DNA of 64,000 nt from Symsagittifera roscoffensis (GCF_963678635.1 NC_087067.1:4287072-4351071); one strand, 5' to 3'; shown: positions 9,934 through 19,738, numbered from the stretch's first letter. Numbers and translations: made by a program. Notes: generated from the letters alone by a model not told the origin.

Positions 9934-11057
9934 GTGTATGATAATCCTGAGTATGGATTATAAAATGTAATGTAGCCAATTGTGTTTTTGGTATATCTGT
10001 CGTATTTGTATATTACTTCAGTAGTTATAAACGGTGGTGGTAGTGATTGTGCTGTTATGTTAGGTGGATTTAATGGGTAGGGATGTTGGGTAATATTATT
10101 TAACTTAACTGTGATTTCAAACTTTAATTGTAAACTGTTTTGTTGGAGTATTTGAATATTGTGATCACGGATATCGTTGTGAATATCTTGGCGATATTGT
10201 AATCTATTAAGTGCCCAGTTATGAAGGCGGTTACTTTCTTGATGTTGTCCAAATAGTGGTGGAGGTGCTGTAAATGTATTCCAATCTAGTCTTAAAGGAA
10301 TATTTATTGATGATTGTTCTCGATATCTGGCGTCGAGATTATTTGGAAAATTTAAGTTAAAAGGTGGTGGTGAAATCTTGCTTATTGATGGTGTTGATGG
10401 TAGTGATAATGTTTCTGGTAGTGATGAGGATGTTGTTGTATCCGTAGAAATATCTATGGGGTCATTGACTAAATTTGGTTCACCTTGTGTAAATGAATGT
10501 GTAGTCCAATATGGAAATCGTGATGTTTGGTTTGTAGGGTTGAAAGGATTTTCACGTATTTGCTCAGATGTTGGTGTTGAACCTAAGTAATCTGATGGTA
10601 GGCTTGAGGTGCTACGTTGTGAAAGAAGCGTAGGGGTTTCTGGTAATATACCAATGGGGTTTTCTGGGGTGTTTTGTGATGGGAATTGAGGTATATCAAA
10701 ATGAACTCGTGGAGTTTGAAAATTTCTGTTTCGTCGAGGATGTATAATTTGTCTATTTATTTCGACTGTATTTTGGTTTTGACTAGAATTTCTTATTCTA
10801 CTTAGTTCTTGTGGTAGTGTTGGGTATAGGTTATATGTTGGTTCGCTTAGAGGTGCTTGTCGTTGAACTGGTTCTAGTGGTTCTGATAAACGAGCATGTC
10901 GTTCTTCAAAAGTGTATGGATTGTCTTGAAAAGAAATTCGTGTAGATGTTTGAGGATTTTGAGTAGTTGAAGGTGGTGTTTGGTTATCTTGGGATGATGT
11001 CGGTGAAGACTGATTCTGTGACTGTTGGGTAGCAATTTTTGATGGATTTTTGAATTG
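9921..11057 (-). CDS. 378-codon open frame with no ATG; Ser/Pro/Thr-rich protein
   Basis: On the - strand the frame is open from just after an in-frame TAA (11058-11060) to TAA at 9921-9923. Reading it codon by codon I find no stop and no ATG, CTG, GTG or TTG. The product would be rich in Ser, Pro, Thr, Gln and Asn for its first 240 or so residues, with a more structured C-terminal third (motifs such as RLDWNTFTAPPPLFGQHQ and a Tyr-rich end). It ends 13 nt inside the glycoprotein ORF. A frameshift from the 62-aa ORF is unlikely because that ORF stops first and the TAA of this frame follows. Expression probably needs splicing onto an upstream ATG exon; AG acceptor candidates lie at about 11010-11030. 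A non-AUG start such as ATT is the alternative. The length argues that it is coding. Confidence 0.68.
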   Translation of the reverse strand, partial: QFKNPSKIATQQSQNQSSPTSSQDNQTPPSTTQNPQTSTRISFQDNPYTFEERHARLSEPLEPVQRQAPLSEPTYNLYPTLPQELSRIRNSSQNQNTVEINRQIIHPRRNRNFQTPRVHFDIPQFPSQNTPENPIGILPETPTLLSQRSTSSLPSDYLGSTPTSEQIRENPFNPTNQTSRFPYWTTHSFTQGEPNLVNDPIDISTDTTTSSSLPETLSLPSTPSISKISPPPFNLNFPNNLDARYREQSSINIPLRLDWNTFTAPPPLFGQHQESNRLHNWALNRLQYRQDIHNDIRDHNIQILQQNSLQLKFEITVKLNNITQHPYPLNPPNITAQSLPPPFITTEVIYKYDRYTKNTIGYITFYNPYSGLSYTCIF

Positions 11058-11062
11058 TTACT

Positions 11063-11251
11063 TTAGTGGGAAGGTTTATGTTTATTATAGTATTCTTCCA
11101 AAAAAAGAATTAGAAGGATTGTTGCTAGGGCAAATGTGAAGATTGCTTTCTTTATACATTTACATATTGTCAAAATGAGGGATGATAAAAATGTTATGAA
11201 AATTACAAACAATAAAAAAATATCGGTTCTACTGAAAATTGTTCGTATCAT
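11063..11251 (-). CDS. Small 62-aa two-helix membrane protein of the retroelement
   Basis: A 62-aa ATG-started frame with two hydrophobic segments, about residues 10-30 and 37-53, separated by a Cys/Lys loop (CKCIKK), and a charged end (EEYYNKHKPSH). No similarity recognised. Its stop lies 5 nt before the start of the ATG-less 378-codon frame, so the two are packed tightly. It could be a viroporin-like accessory protein or the leader of a larger spliced product. The short length leaves real doubt, but a purely hydrophobic frame placed exactly between other ORFs favours a genuine gene. Confidence 0.5.
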   Translation of the reverse strand: MIRTIFSRTDIFLLFVIFITFLSSLILTICKCIKKAIFTFALATILLILFLEEYYNKHKPSH

Positions 11252-12075
11252 TTAGACAAGTTATATGACTCGTACCTGTGGATGTAATCAAGGGTTTTGG
11301 AAAGTTGGAGGAATAGTTCGAATATAGTGTAGAAAATTTAAAAAATGTTACAAAAAATGATTAGGATTATTAGAAAAGATTCAAGTATATCAAAAAGAAA
11401 TATTATAAAGGTTTCAAGTATTGTAAAAAAATGTTTAAGATTTATGAGTATTTGAGTAACTGATTGAGAGAAGAGCATTTAAGAAATGATCTCTTGGTCG
11501 AATATTTTTTGCTGTTTGAGGCGATTTTCTAGTGTGGTCGGATTATTTATTAGTTTTTTGACAAGTGGGTTGAGTTTTGTAAAAAATTGTTGGGGGCAAT
11601 TTTCATGGTGACTGGGAGGTCGTCTTTTTCTTTATTTTTGTTTGTCAAATGATCCGGGGTATGGTGAGATTTTTATACTTTAGGCTAATTAAAATGTTCA
11701 TTTTGTTACTTTAGGCTAAGTTAACAAATTTGCTTTGGGGGTATTCGTGGTCTGAGTTGGGGAAATATTGTTGATCTTTGGGTTATTAGATAAGGGAGGG
11801 GTACGGTATTATGGTGATATTTATTTTAGTTGTCAAGTTGGAGTGGTTTGCTTATTTTTGACCTGGAGGTCGTAAAGTTATAGTTTTAGATGTGCCTGGA
11901 GTTCTATATGATTCGTCTAATTGGTCTTAGTTTGAGTTAGAGAAAGTGACGGATTGGATGAATCCTATTGGTCTATTTTGAACTAGAATTATTACGTACT
12001 TGTCAGCATGTTATTTTGAAAAATGTAAATGAAAAATGTTTCGGAGGTTTCAAGATTGTGAAGCAAATGTTAAAA
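11252..12075 (-). other. Internal gap between pol and env modules
   Basis: About 0.8 kb with many stops in all sense frames and no recognised domain. It separates the polyprotein from the downstream ORFs and is a natural place for a splice acceptor or internal promoter of an env mRNA, but I cannot point to a specific site. I looked here for the missing integrase core and did not find it. Confidence 0.5.
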
Positions 12076-12219
12076 TTACTTTTGAAATTCCACTTTCTTT
12101 AAAATTTTAGATTGGGGGATGAATATTTTATAGTTTTTACGTGGTTGATTTCGGAGTCTTGTTGTTTTTCTATTTTCTGATTTGTCGATTTGTTCTTGGG
12201 GTATTATTTGTTCGGTCAT
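12076..12219 (-). CDS. 47-aa basic ORF just after pol
   Basis: It starts with ATG 12 nt beyond the polyprotein stop (12232) in another frame and encodes 47 residues with the basic pattern RKTTRLRNQPRKNYKIF. Short Arg-rich R.S/T.R.R..P tails are common at the extreme C-terminus of Ty3/gypsy polyproteins. It may therefore be the displaced natural end of Pol after a small frameshift, or a frameshift-expressed extension. It could also be noncoding. No function can be assigned. Confidence 0.35.
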   Translation of the reverse strand: MTEQIIPQEQIDKSENRKTTRLRNQPRKNYKIFIPQSKILKKVEFQK

Positions 12220-12231
12220 TTTTCTATTTTT

Positions 12232-15200
12232 TCATTGTTTTGGAGATTCTTTATGGTTTTGTGTATTGTTTTTGGTGGCGGTTGGTTTTGTGTTTTGATT
12301 TTTGGTGGGGTTATCATTTTGTTCTGTGTTTTTCAGATGTGGTTCATTTTGAATGATTTTTAATCCTGTGAAAGAATATAATTGAGTTAATTCGCGGAGT
12401 GCGTATTCTTTTGGGTAATAAGGTAATAGGTTGTTTCGATGTTGAACGATTTCTTTTTTGTTTGAGTCGGTAATTTTATATGTGACCTCAGTGGGTCTTG
12501 CAATTATTTGGTATGGTCCTTTTCGAAGGGGTTGTAATTTTTTAGAAATTCCTTTTTGAGTATTAAAATTAGGTATCAAAACAAATGTTCCAATTTTTAA
12601 TTCGGAGGCTGGTGTAAAACGTGAATTGATTTGTTCATTAATGTTTTGTCTTTGTAATAACTTTTTTGTTATTTTTTGATAAATTTCATTGTTTCCTAGA
12701 ATGGCTGAATCTGCTTTGATAGGTTTAGTTTTATATTTGTGCCATGATTTCAGTTGTCGAATTACTGGGTCAAGGTTTTGATATTGTTTCAGTGTTGAAA
12801 TTGTAATTATTTCTGTTGGGGGGAGAAAAATGTTTTCGATTTCTAATTTAGATAAGGGTATTGTATCAAGTGGGTCGTGGAGGTCAAAAACTTGATTTAT
12901 TGTGTATTTTGAATCATTTGTTTGTGGTCCTGATAAATTTATTTTATCAGTTAAATCTTCTTTTTCAATTAGTGGAAAATGGTCTTTTTTAGGCGGGTGT
13001 TGTTTTGTTCGTTTTTGTTGGGTGTTATTTTTTATCCATTGAGAATATGGGATTGGTTTGAAAGTTGATGTTCCAAGTAGATCAACTTCATAATGATTAT
13101 TTTGACAATCTAAATAAAGTGGGAAATGTTGTAAATTATTTATTTGTGATTGTTCAATATCAGTTTTTACTGCATATTTGCATTCCAATCGGGGTGATGT
13201 TTCGTTTTCTGCAAGGTAGAATTTTATGTTCTTGGGTATTTCAACTGTTGTTTTTCGTGTAAGTAATTCAGGTGGTGTATTTCGACTTAAGGTGTCTGGT
13301 AATGCAAGATTTTTTCCTGCAGTCCAAACTATATGTAAGTTTGGAAATTTCATTAGAATTAGTTGAAATCTGTAAACTCGGTGGTTTGGGTTAGATTTTT
13401 GTGTAAAGAGAAAGATGATTGGTTTATGGTCTGTGAATAGAACTGTTGGATGTTTTGATCCAAGTATCAGAAATTCATATTCTGTCAGTGTATATATTAT
13501 GGCTGTACATTCTCTCATTAGAGTTGAGAGTCGTAGCTCTGCTTGAGTGAATAATCGAGAATTTGCTGATATGAGGTTCATTTTATTTGTACCATTATGT
13601 GATTGTAATAGTGCTGCACCGATGCCAAAGTTCGAAGCATCGCACATTGCATAAAATGGTTGATTTGAATCTGGAATAGTGTTTGAAATTTGTTCAGTTA
13701 AAAGTTTCTTTATTTCTTCAAATCGTGTTTGATGTTCTGTGTTCCATTCAAAATTATTTTGTTGTCTAAGGATGTTATAAAATGGTCGTAGATATAATTG
13801 CATTTTATAAACATATTTACTTAAAAAGTTTAACATTCCAAGAAATTCTTGGATTTTCTTTTTATTTGTTGGTGGTTGAAGTTTTTGAATAGCGTCAATG
13901 CGTGATTTCAATGGAGTGATTGTTTTTCTTTCTATATTATGTCCTAAGAATTTAACTTTTGTCAAAAAGAAGTGTGATTTATCGGGGGCGGCCTTCAGAT
14001 TTTCGTTCTGAAGTATTTGGTGATATTTTTCTAAAACATTGAACATCTCGTCTTTTGTTTGTGATTGCATAAAAACATCGTCTAGATAGGTGATTGCGTT
14101 TTTCTTGAGTATTAGTGGTCTAAAAATTTTGCTCATAAAAGCTGAAAATGCTGCTGGTCCTATGGATATTCCATAGAATAAGCGGTTGAATTCATATTGT
14201 TGGTTTCCGATAACAAATTGTGTTAAACGTCGTGATTGTTCATCTAGTGGCATTTGATTGTATGCACTATTCATATCGGCGGTTGTAAAGTATTTGCCGT
14301 TTATTTTTGTTAAAATAACTTGTATTGGTTCAATGGGCCAATTACATTTTGATTCATCTATAAGTGAATTGAGGTATCTAGCATCGAGAACGATTTTTAA
14401 TGATTCTCCTTTAGCTAGAATGATAACAGGGTTGATAAATGTGTTGCCTTTTGGTTGTTCTTCTTTGTTTACTGGTGATATAATGTTGTATTGTTCTAAA
14501 ATGTCGAGTAATCTGTTCACTTTATCATGTAAGTGAATTGGTACTTTACTTGCTCTCTGTTTTTTGAAAACTGCGTCTGGTTTTAACGGGAGATGTAGTG
14601 ATGAACTGATTTTTCCAACATCGAATTTTGATGTTGCATAGACTGATGAATATTCAATTAGCTGTTTGGCTAACTTTTCGAATTCGTCTTGTGTTATTTG
14701 TGAATGTTGGAAATTAAACATTGTTAAAAATTTCTGTTGGTCCTCTGTGTAGTTACTTATGTTGAATGTAGGTTTGAAATATGGAGTTTTTGTGAAATAA
14801 TCCGTATTTCTGTTTTCGTTACTTATTATATTATTTATAGATAATTCTTCATTAAGAATTGTAGATTGGCAAATATCTAGTAATTGGAGTATATTATTTA
14901 CGCGATAGGCTTTTTCGTGTATTGGTGATATTGTAGCGTTGGTTTCACAATATCCTAAAAGTCCTAAAGGTAATGTTACTTGGTAAGGTGTGTTGTTATA
15001 GACATGTAAGGAAATGATATCGGAATTCGAATTTTTCAAATATTTTATGGATGAGATTGTGATTTTGAAAAATTTGTGAATAGGTTTGAATTCAAATTCT
15101 GACATATAAAATTTTTGTTTGTTTTGTTCTTTATCATATTGGTGAACTTGTTTGATTGAAAAATTATAGATATTTCCTGATAGTGGTTTTAGGTGTTTTC

Positions 15201-18200
15201 TTTGTTGGTTAAATATCGGGTAGAATTTTGAAAAGAATGGTGGTTGTTTATTTAATCTTTGAAAAAATGTTAAGGATGTTTCTTTTGTTTTTGTATATTT
15301 ATCTTTGATTAATATTTTACTATTTAGTATGTTAATTGTTGGTATATACTTCGAAATAAATGGTATTCCAATGATATTATATTTAATGTCAGTGATATGG
15401 AATATTTGTTTAAATGGCTTATTTAAAATTTTGCTTTGCTCCATTGTTCTGGTGGGGAGGAGAAATAATTGGATTTTTCCGTAGTTTATCAATGTTGATC
15501 CTTGTGCTGTTGCTAACTTACTGGAGGTTTCAAGAGGTGTTAGCTTTGGGTGTAAAGTTTTTATTTCATTCCATGTGGGGATGTTTATTATGTTTGATTC
15601 TGCTCCTGAATCAATTAAAAAATCTATTTCAAGGTCTGGTGATTGAAATTCTTTATTTCTTGGGCTTTCTAAGAGAAATGGTATTGTCCAAATTTTTTCT
15701 TTGGGTTGTTCTTTTTGTATATTTTGATAAATGTGGTTTGTATTCAAGCATTTTGTTTTGGTATTTTTATTGGTTTGATTTGTAGTGTTAATCTCATTTG
15801 TTTCTTGTGTCGTTGGTGTGGAATTTATGGGTGTAGTGTAATAATTTTGAAGAAATTCTGATTGATTTTCATATATGTGTGATGGAAAGGGTTGTTCATA
15901 TATGACAGATTCATAGTCATTTTCGACTTTTATCATATTGATAGAAAGAGTGTTTTCAGTATCACTTTCTGAATCTGATGATGTACAGTTTATTTGATTG
16001 AGTTGTAACGTATCAGTTACTGTGTCATCAATACCTGGAGGGTCTGATGTTGTTTCTGGATTAGATTGTACTTGATTGATTTGTCTTTGATGTTTAGGTG
16101 TACTACTTCTGTGGCGATTATTAGAATTATTATAGTTATTATTATTCCGGTGTGGTGATTGGGAATAATTTCTATAACGATTATTATAACTTGAGTGTCG
16201 ATTTTGTGAATTATTTCGCGATCTGTTTTGGTAATTATTGTTTGGTCTGTTATAGTTCGATCTATTATATGAGTTATTCCTTGATTGATTGTTCGGGTAA
16301 TTCTGGTTTCGGTTGTTTGAATAACTTCTATTTCGATTATAGGAGTAGTTTCTATTCCTATTGTATGATGAATTTCGTGATTGGTTGTTTGGATAGTAGT
16401 TATTTCTTGATTGGGAATTAGATCTAGAAACAAATCGTTGTGTATTTGAATTTGATCTGGAGTAGTTACTTCTACTATTTGGTCTATTGTAGTGATTTTG
16501 TGAAGAATTTTGTGTATTTCTTCGTTCTGGCGATCTTCCTCTATAACTTGAGTTATATGGTGATTGATTTCTTGTATAATTTGTATTGTTCGGGAGTGGT
16601 TTTCCTGAACTGTTGTTGCTGTGGACTGTTTTGTTCGGTAGATTTTGATCTTTTTTCATGTATTGATAGAATGATTTATTTGGTTCTTTATATTTTTGAG
16701 GTTTATTTTGATTGTCTTGCTGTTTTTGTCTACATTCGGAAATACTATGTCCGTATCGTCGGCAATAATTACACCATTTTTTGAAAGATGGTTTGCCTTT
16801 AAAGTTTGGGTTCTTTTCATAAATATTGAGTATTTCAGTGATTTTTTCAACGAGGTCTGTCTCTGATTCCTGTATATTATTAATATTAGTGGGAGTCGTT
16901 TCAATTCTGTTAACGTATTGTAATTTCAGATTTTCCGTTTCTTCTAGTTTCATCGTGATTTCTGCTTGTTCTAATTTGTCTACTAGTTTTCGAAAATCTA
17001 AATCGGGTTCTCGAATTGAAGAAGGATGGGATGCTCTCTTTTTTATTGCTATTTTCCTTAATTGTGGTGTTAAGGTCATCATTAAGATTTCTGTCATCTT
17101 TGTGTTTTTATAGTCATGTGTATTTAGTGAGTATGCTTTTCGAACTAGTGTTTCGATTCGTACTGCTATTTGCTTGATGGTTTCGTTTGGTAATCTGCGA
17201 ATTTCATTACATAAAACTCTTTGTTGTTGTTTGTTTCTTTCGGAGTCAAACATTTTTGAAAATTCTTGTGTAAACCTTTTCCAGTTTGATTTTATTTCTA
17301 GAGGTAGTACTGAAAACCATTTTTGGGCTGCGCCATCTAAGGTTGTTTGTATTAACGCTGTGCGTCGATGTATCCAATTTTGATGTAGTGGCGTGTTAAT
17401 TGGTTCAGGTCCAATATTTAAAATCAGGTTTGCTGTTACTGCATTTAAATAATCTTCTACAGAGCATTCAGGGTCTGTTCCTGTGAAAACCATTAAAGGT
17501 TTGTTTGATGTTATTGATGATCCACCCATAAGGTATGGATTCATTGTCATTTGTAATGATTCTGCTGCATTTGGCATTTGAGAAAAATTTGAAAGTTGGT
17601 TTCTTGTTATTTCATGTTGTTGGAGATAATATGGGAGTGGTATTTCATTTTGCATTTGTGATGCTTGATACGAGTGTGTAGTCATTGGATTTTGTTGTTG
17701 AATTGGTTGAAAAGATTGTGTATTAATTAGATTTTGTTGCTGAATTGGTTGTTGATGTTGTGCATCTATTGGTTGTGGAGAAAAATTTCTATGATTTGTA
17801 CGTGTTTTCTGTCTTCCTTGTCTACGATATTCTTGAGTATTTGGTGCAAATATATCTGGTTGTAAGAAATCATCATCTGAGGATAAATAATCCATTTGAT
17901 AAGATGTCTGTTTTTTATTTTTATTTTGTTGAAAAAATGGGTAATTTTCACTGTGATCCTGTGGAGGATTTGTTTGGAAATTTATTGAATTAGGTTGGGT
18001 CATTGGGTTATCCCAATTTCGAGATCTTGTATATTGGTTAAAATTTCTTTGTGGTTGGTTATATGTTTTTGATGGATGTGTATAATTATAATTATGGTCT
18101 GCAAAGTTGTTTCTAGTGAATGTTTTGCGTGTTTTTGATGGTATTGTCATGGGTCTGTATGTTTGGTAATCCATATGTGAATATTTAGGAGCAACCGAAG

Positions 18201-19296
18201 GTTTAACGGTTGATTGTAAGGTTACCTGTGTTTGTGAAGGATTTGTATTTCTTGGTGTTGTTAAATTTGGGCGTATTGGTGAAATACTTTGTTGTGTAGT
18301 TGTTGTGTGTACAATTTCTTCATTTATGAAGTGTGATGGTGTCTGGATATCTTGTTGAGTAAGATTCCTAGTTCCATTGAGGTTTTCATTGTGTATAACT
18401 GTAGAGTTTAAACTATTATTTTGTGTATCGGGCAAAAATGTATTATAGTTTAATGGTGTTGCATCAATGGTTAATGGTATTACTTTTACATAATCTCTTA
18501 TGTAAGATATCGTACTTATTGCTTGACTTGAGATTGATTGTGGGAAGCTTATAAATGCGGGATGAGACCATTCGGGGTCCCAAACATAATCTGATTGTTC
18601 TGTGATAGCGGTATCATCGTTCGAGTTTTGGGGTCTAAAATTTTTTCTTGCTTGTGCAATTAAATCAATATTGTGTGTGAAATAATCTATTATGAACCAT
18701 GCCAAAATTTTTTGTAGATCGTGTTTTGTATGTTGTGAAACGTCGTCTTTCGTGAAATTTTCTTTAATGATGTTTAAATAACTAGAGAGTAGTGTGATTT
18801 CATGTCGTACTTTCAAATGTTTAGATGTTTCTGTCGGTGAGACATTTGTTATTGGGATTTCGTTTTCTAATATCGAAATATAACTATATATTATTGCGAA
18901 AACTTCATTGGTGAATATGGAGTTTGCTCTTTGTGAGTTATGATATTGGATGCTTTTTATATATTCTGAAAAAACTTTTGAAAATTCTAAATCAAGATCG
19001 TCTGTTTGAATTGTATATTTTCTATTATTATGGTTTGGTGAGGTGAATTCTATGGAGTAGATTCCATACTGTTGCGTTATGTTGCATATATCTTTTAAGT
19101 AGTGGTCTATGATTTGTCTTTTGATTTTTACATCTGGGAACTCTGTTTTACATGGACTGATTCCGGGTTCAAATAAATTTAATAGTAAATTTTTGCAAAA
19201 TATATGCTGTCCTCTATCAGTGGTTGCATCTACTATAAAAGGAAAGATTTCATCATCATCTGGACTTTCTTCACCTGGGGTGTGCGTTGAGCTCAT
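12232..19296 (-). CDS. gag-pol: Gag-protease-RT-RNase H polyprotein lacking the integrase core
   Basis: A single uninterrupted 2354-codon frame. Residues 1-560 are a divergent N-terminus with a Gln/Asn-rich region. About 640-760 is a retrotransposon Gag domain. A CX2CX4HX4C zinc knuckle sits at C842, C845, H850, C855. About 900-1070 is an Asn/Ser/Arg repeat, nucleocapsid-like. The aspartic protease DSGA motif has its catalytic Asp at 1229. RT shows ADMNSAYNQM (Asp 1674) and YLDD (Asp 1739/1740). RNase H begins with CDAS (Asp 1886) and ends near LPDTLSR at about 2003. After it come a linker and then a GPY/F-like integrase C-terminal segment (LRKGPYQI near 2261). Only about 255 residues separate RNase H and GPY, against about 450 usually. 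No HHCC finger and no DDE core are present. The RT signature is Ty3/gypsy, not BEL/Pao. The start ATG lies inside the end of the 155-aa ORF. Confidence 0.95.
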   Translation of the reverse strand: MSSTHTPGEESPDDDEIFPFIVDATTDRGQHIFCKNLLLNLFEPGISPCKTEFPDVKIKRQIIDHYLKDICNITQQYGIYSIEFTSPNHNNRKYTIQTDDLDLEFSKVFSEYIKSIQYHNSQRANSIFTNEVFAIIYSYISILENEIPITNVSPTETSKHLKVRHEITLLSSYLNIIKENFTKDDVSQHTKHDLQKILAWFIIDYFTHNIDLIAQARKNFRPQNSNDDTAITEQSDYVWDPEWSHPAFISFPQSISSQAISTISYIRDYVKVIPLTIDATPLNYNTFLPDTQNNSLNSTVIHNENLNGTRNLTQQDIQTPSHFINEEIVHTTTTQQSISPIRPNLTTPRNTNPSQTQVTLQSTVKPSVAPKYSHMDYQTYRPMTIPSKTRKTFTRNNFADHNYNYTHPSKTYNQPQRNFNQYTRSRNWDNPMTQPNSINFQTNPPQDHSENYPFFQQNKNKKQTSYQMDYLSSDDDFLQPDIFAPNTQEYRRQGRQKTRTNHRNFSPQPIDAQHQQPIQQQNLINTQSFQPIQQQNPMTTHSYQASQMQNEIPLPYYLQQHEITRNQLSNFSQMPNAAESLQMTMNPYLMGGSSITSNKPLMVFTGTDPECSVEDYLNAVTANLILNIGPEPINTPLHQNWIHRRTALIQTTLDGAAQKWFSVLPLEIKSNWKRFTQEFSKMFDSERNKQQQRVLCNEIRRLPNETIKQIAVRIETLVRKAYSLNTHDYKNTKMTEILMMTLTPQLRKIAIKKRASHPSSIREPDLDFRKLVDKLEQAEITMKLEETENLKLQYVNRIETTPTNINNIQESETDLVEKITEILNIYEKNPNFKGKPSFKKWCNYCRRYGHSISECRQKQQDNQNKPQKYKEPNKSFYQYMKKDQNLPNKTVHSNNSSGKPLPNNTNYTRNQSPYNSSYRGRSPERRNTQNSSQNHYNRPNSRSNYSRSNSNTQRFVSRSNSQSRNNYYPNNQSRNSSYNRNRNYSYNRNRSYSNNRNQNYPNNQSRNNSYNRSNYNRPNNNYQNRSRNNSQNRHSSYNNRYRNYSQSPHRNNNNYNNSNNRHRSSTPKHQRQINQVQSNPETTSDPPGIDDTVTDTLQLNQINCTSSDSESDTENTLSINMIKVENDYESVIYEQPFPSHIYENQSEFLQNYYTTPINSTPTTQETNEINTTNQTNKNTKTKCLNTNHIYQNIQKEQPKEKIWTIPFLLESPRNKEFQSPDLEIDFLIDSGAESNIINIPTWNEIKTLHPKLTPLETSSKLATAQGSTLINYGKIQLFLLPTRTMEQSKILNKPFKQIFHITDIKYNIIGIPFISKYIPTINILNSKILIKDKYTKTKETSLTFFQRLNKQPPFFSKFYPIFNQQRKHLKPLSGNIYNFSIKQVHQYDKEQNKQKFYMSEFEFKPIHKFFKITISSIKYLKNSNSDIISLHVYNNTPYQVTLPLGLLGYCETNATISPIHEKAYRVNNILQLLDICQSTILNEELSINNIISNENRNTDYFTKTPYFKPTFNISNYTEDQQKFLTMFNFQHSQITQDEFEKLAKQLIEYSSVYATSKFDVGKISSSLHLPLKPDAVFKKQRASKVPIHLHDKVNRLLDILEQYNIISPVNKEEQPKGNTFINPVIILAKGESLKIVLDARYLNSLIDESKCNWPIEPIQVILTKINGKYFTTADMNSAYNQMPLDEQSRRLTQFVIGNQQYEFNRLFYGISIGPAAFSAFMSKIFRPLILKKNAITYLDDVFMQSQTKDEMFNVLEKYHQILQNENLKAAPDKSHFFLTKVKFLGHNIERKTITPLKSRIDAIQKLQPPTNKKKIQEFLGMLNFLSKYVYKMQLYLRPFYNILRQQNNFEWNTEHQTRFEEIKKLLTEQISNTIPDSNQPFYAMCDASNFGIGAALLQSHNGTNKMNLISANSRLFTQAELRLSTLMRECTAIIYTLTEYEFLILGSKHPTVLFTDHKPIIFLFTQKSNPNHRVYRFQLILMKFPNLHIVWTAGKNLALPDTLSRNTPPELLTRKTTVEIPKNIKFYLAENETSPRLECKYAVKTDIEQSQINNLQHFPLYLDCQNNHYEVDLLGTSTFKPIPYSQWIKNNTQQKRTKQHPPKKDHFPLIEKEDLTDKINLSGPQTNDSKYTINQVFDLHDPLDTIPLSKLEIENIFLPPTEIITISTLKQYQNLDPVIRQLKSWHKYKTKPIKADSAILGNNEIYQKITKKLLQRQNINEQINSRFTPASELKIGTFVLIPNFNTQKGISKKLQPLRKGPYQIIARPTEVTYKITDSNKKEIVQHRNNLLPYYPKEYALRELTQLYSFTGLKIIQNEPHLKNTEQNDNPTKNQNTKPTATKNNTQNHKESPKQ

Positions 19297-19738
19297 TTTT
19301 TCGTTCGATGACTGTTAATATGTAATTATTAATGTGTCGAATTGGTTGATTCCAATTGTATAAATGTACTGGTTTGTGTTTATACTGCTTTTTTATTCTT
19401 CTTTTTCCTCTTTTTGATGAATTTGAAGTTGTTTCTGAGTCAGAAAAATATAATTGATCGTGAAGTGGGTAATTTTTATCTATTGATTCTTTTAGTTTGT
19501 AAAGTTCGTCTAAACTGTTGGTTTCTGATTCTGAAAATGCGTTTCGATTTTTTGAAAATCTTTTTCGTGTTATTTGTCTTTGTTTCGTTATTATTTTTCT
19601 TTTTAGTGTTTGTCGTTTTGTTCGAATGTATCCAACTGTTTGTGTATGAGGTGTGATTACAAGGTCGTATTTTTTGTTATCTATTTCACAATTGTGTAAA
19701 ACGATTGTTTGTTTATTTCCTAGGTTTTTAAATGACAT
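19271..19738 (-). CDS. Basic 155-aa protein overlapping the gag start
   Basis: An ATG-started frame rich in Lys/Arg in residues 39-65 (for example RQTLKRKIITKQRQ), then an acidic Ser/Glu stretch (SESETNSLDE), then a second basic patch (KRGKRRIKKQ). Not recognised. It overlaps gag by 26 nt in a different frame, so gag could be reached by reinitiation, leaky scanning or a frameshift near its end. The two basic patches suggest nucleic-acid binding or nuclear localisation. It could be the true N-terminus of Gag joined by frameshift, or a separate regulatory protein of the kind found in complex retroviruses. Confidence 0.6.
   Translation of the reverse strand: MSFKNLGNKQTIVLHNCEIDNKKYDLVITPHTQTVGYIRTKRQTLKRKIITKQRQITRKRFSKNRNAFSESETNSLDELYKLKESIDKNYPLHDQLYFSDSETTSNSSKRGKRRIKKQYKHKPVHLYNWNQPIRHINNYILTVIERKNELNAHPR

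Noticed and set aside
9921..11251. Frameshift linking the 62-aa ORF to the ATG-less frame
   Set aside because: The 62-aa frame stops at 11063-11065 and the other frame has its own TAA at 11058-11060, so no slip in the overlap gives a continuous product.
16152..16784. Tyr/Cys-rich + strand ORFs opposite Gag
   Set aside because: They are shadows of the Asn/Ser/Arg repeat of the nucleocapsid region.
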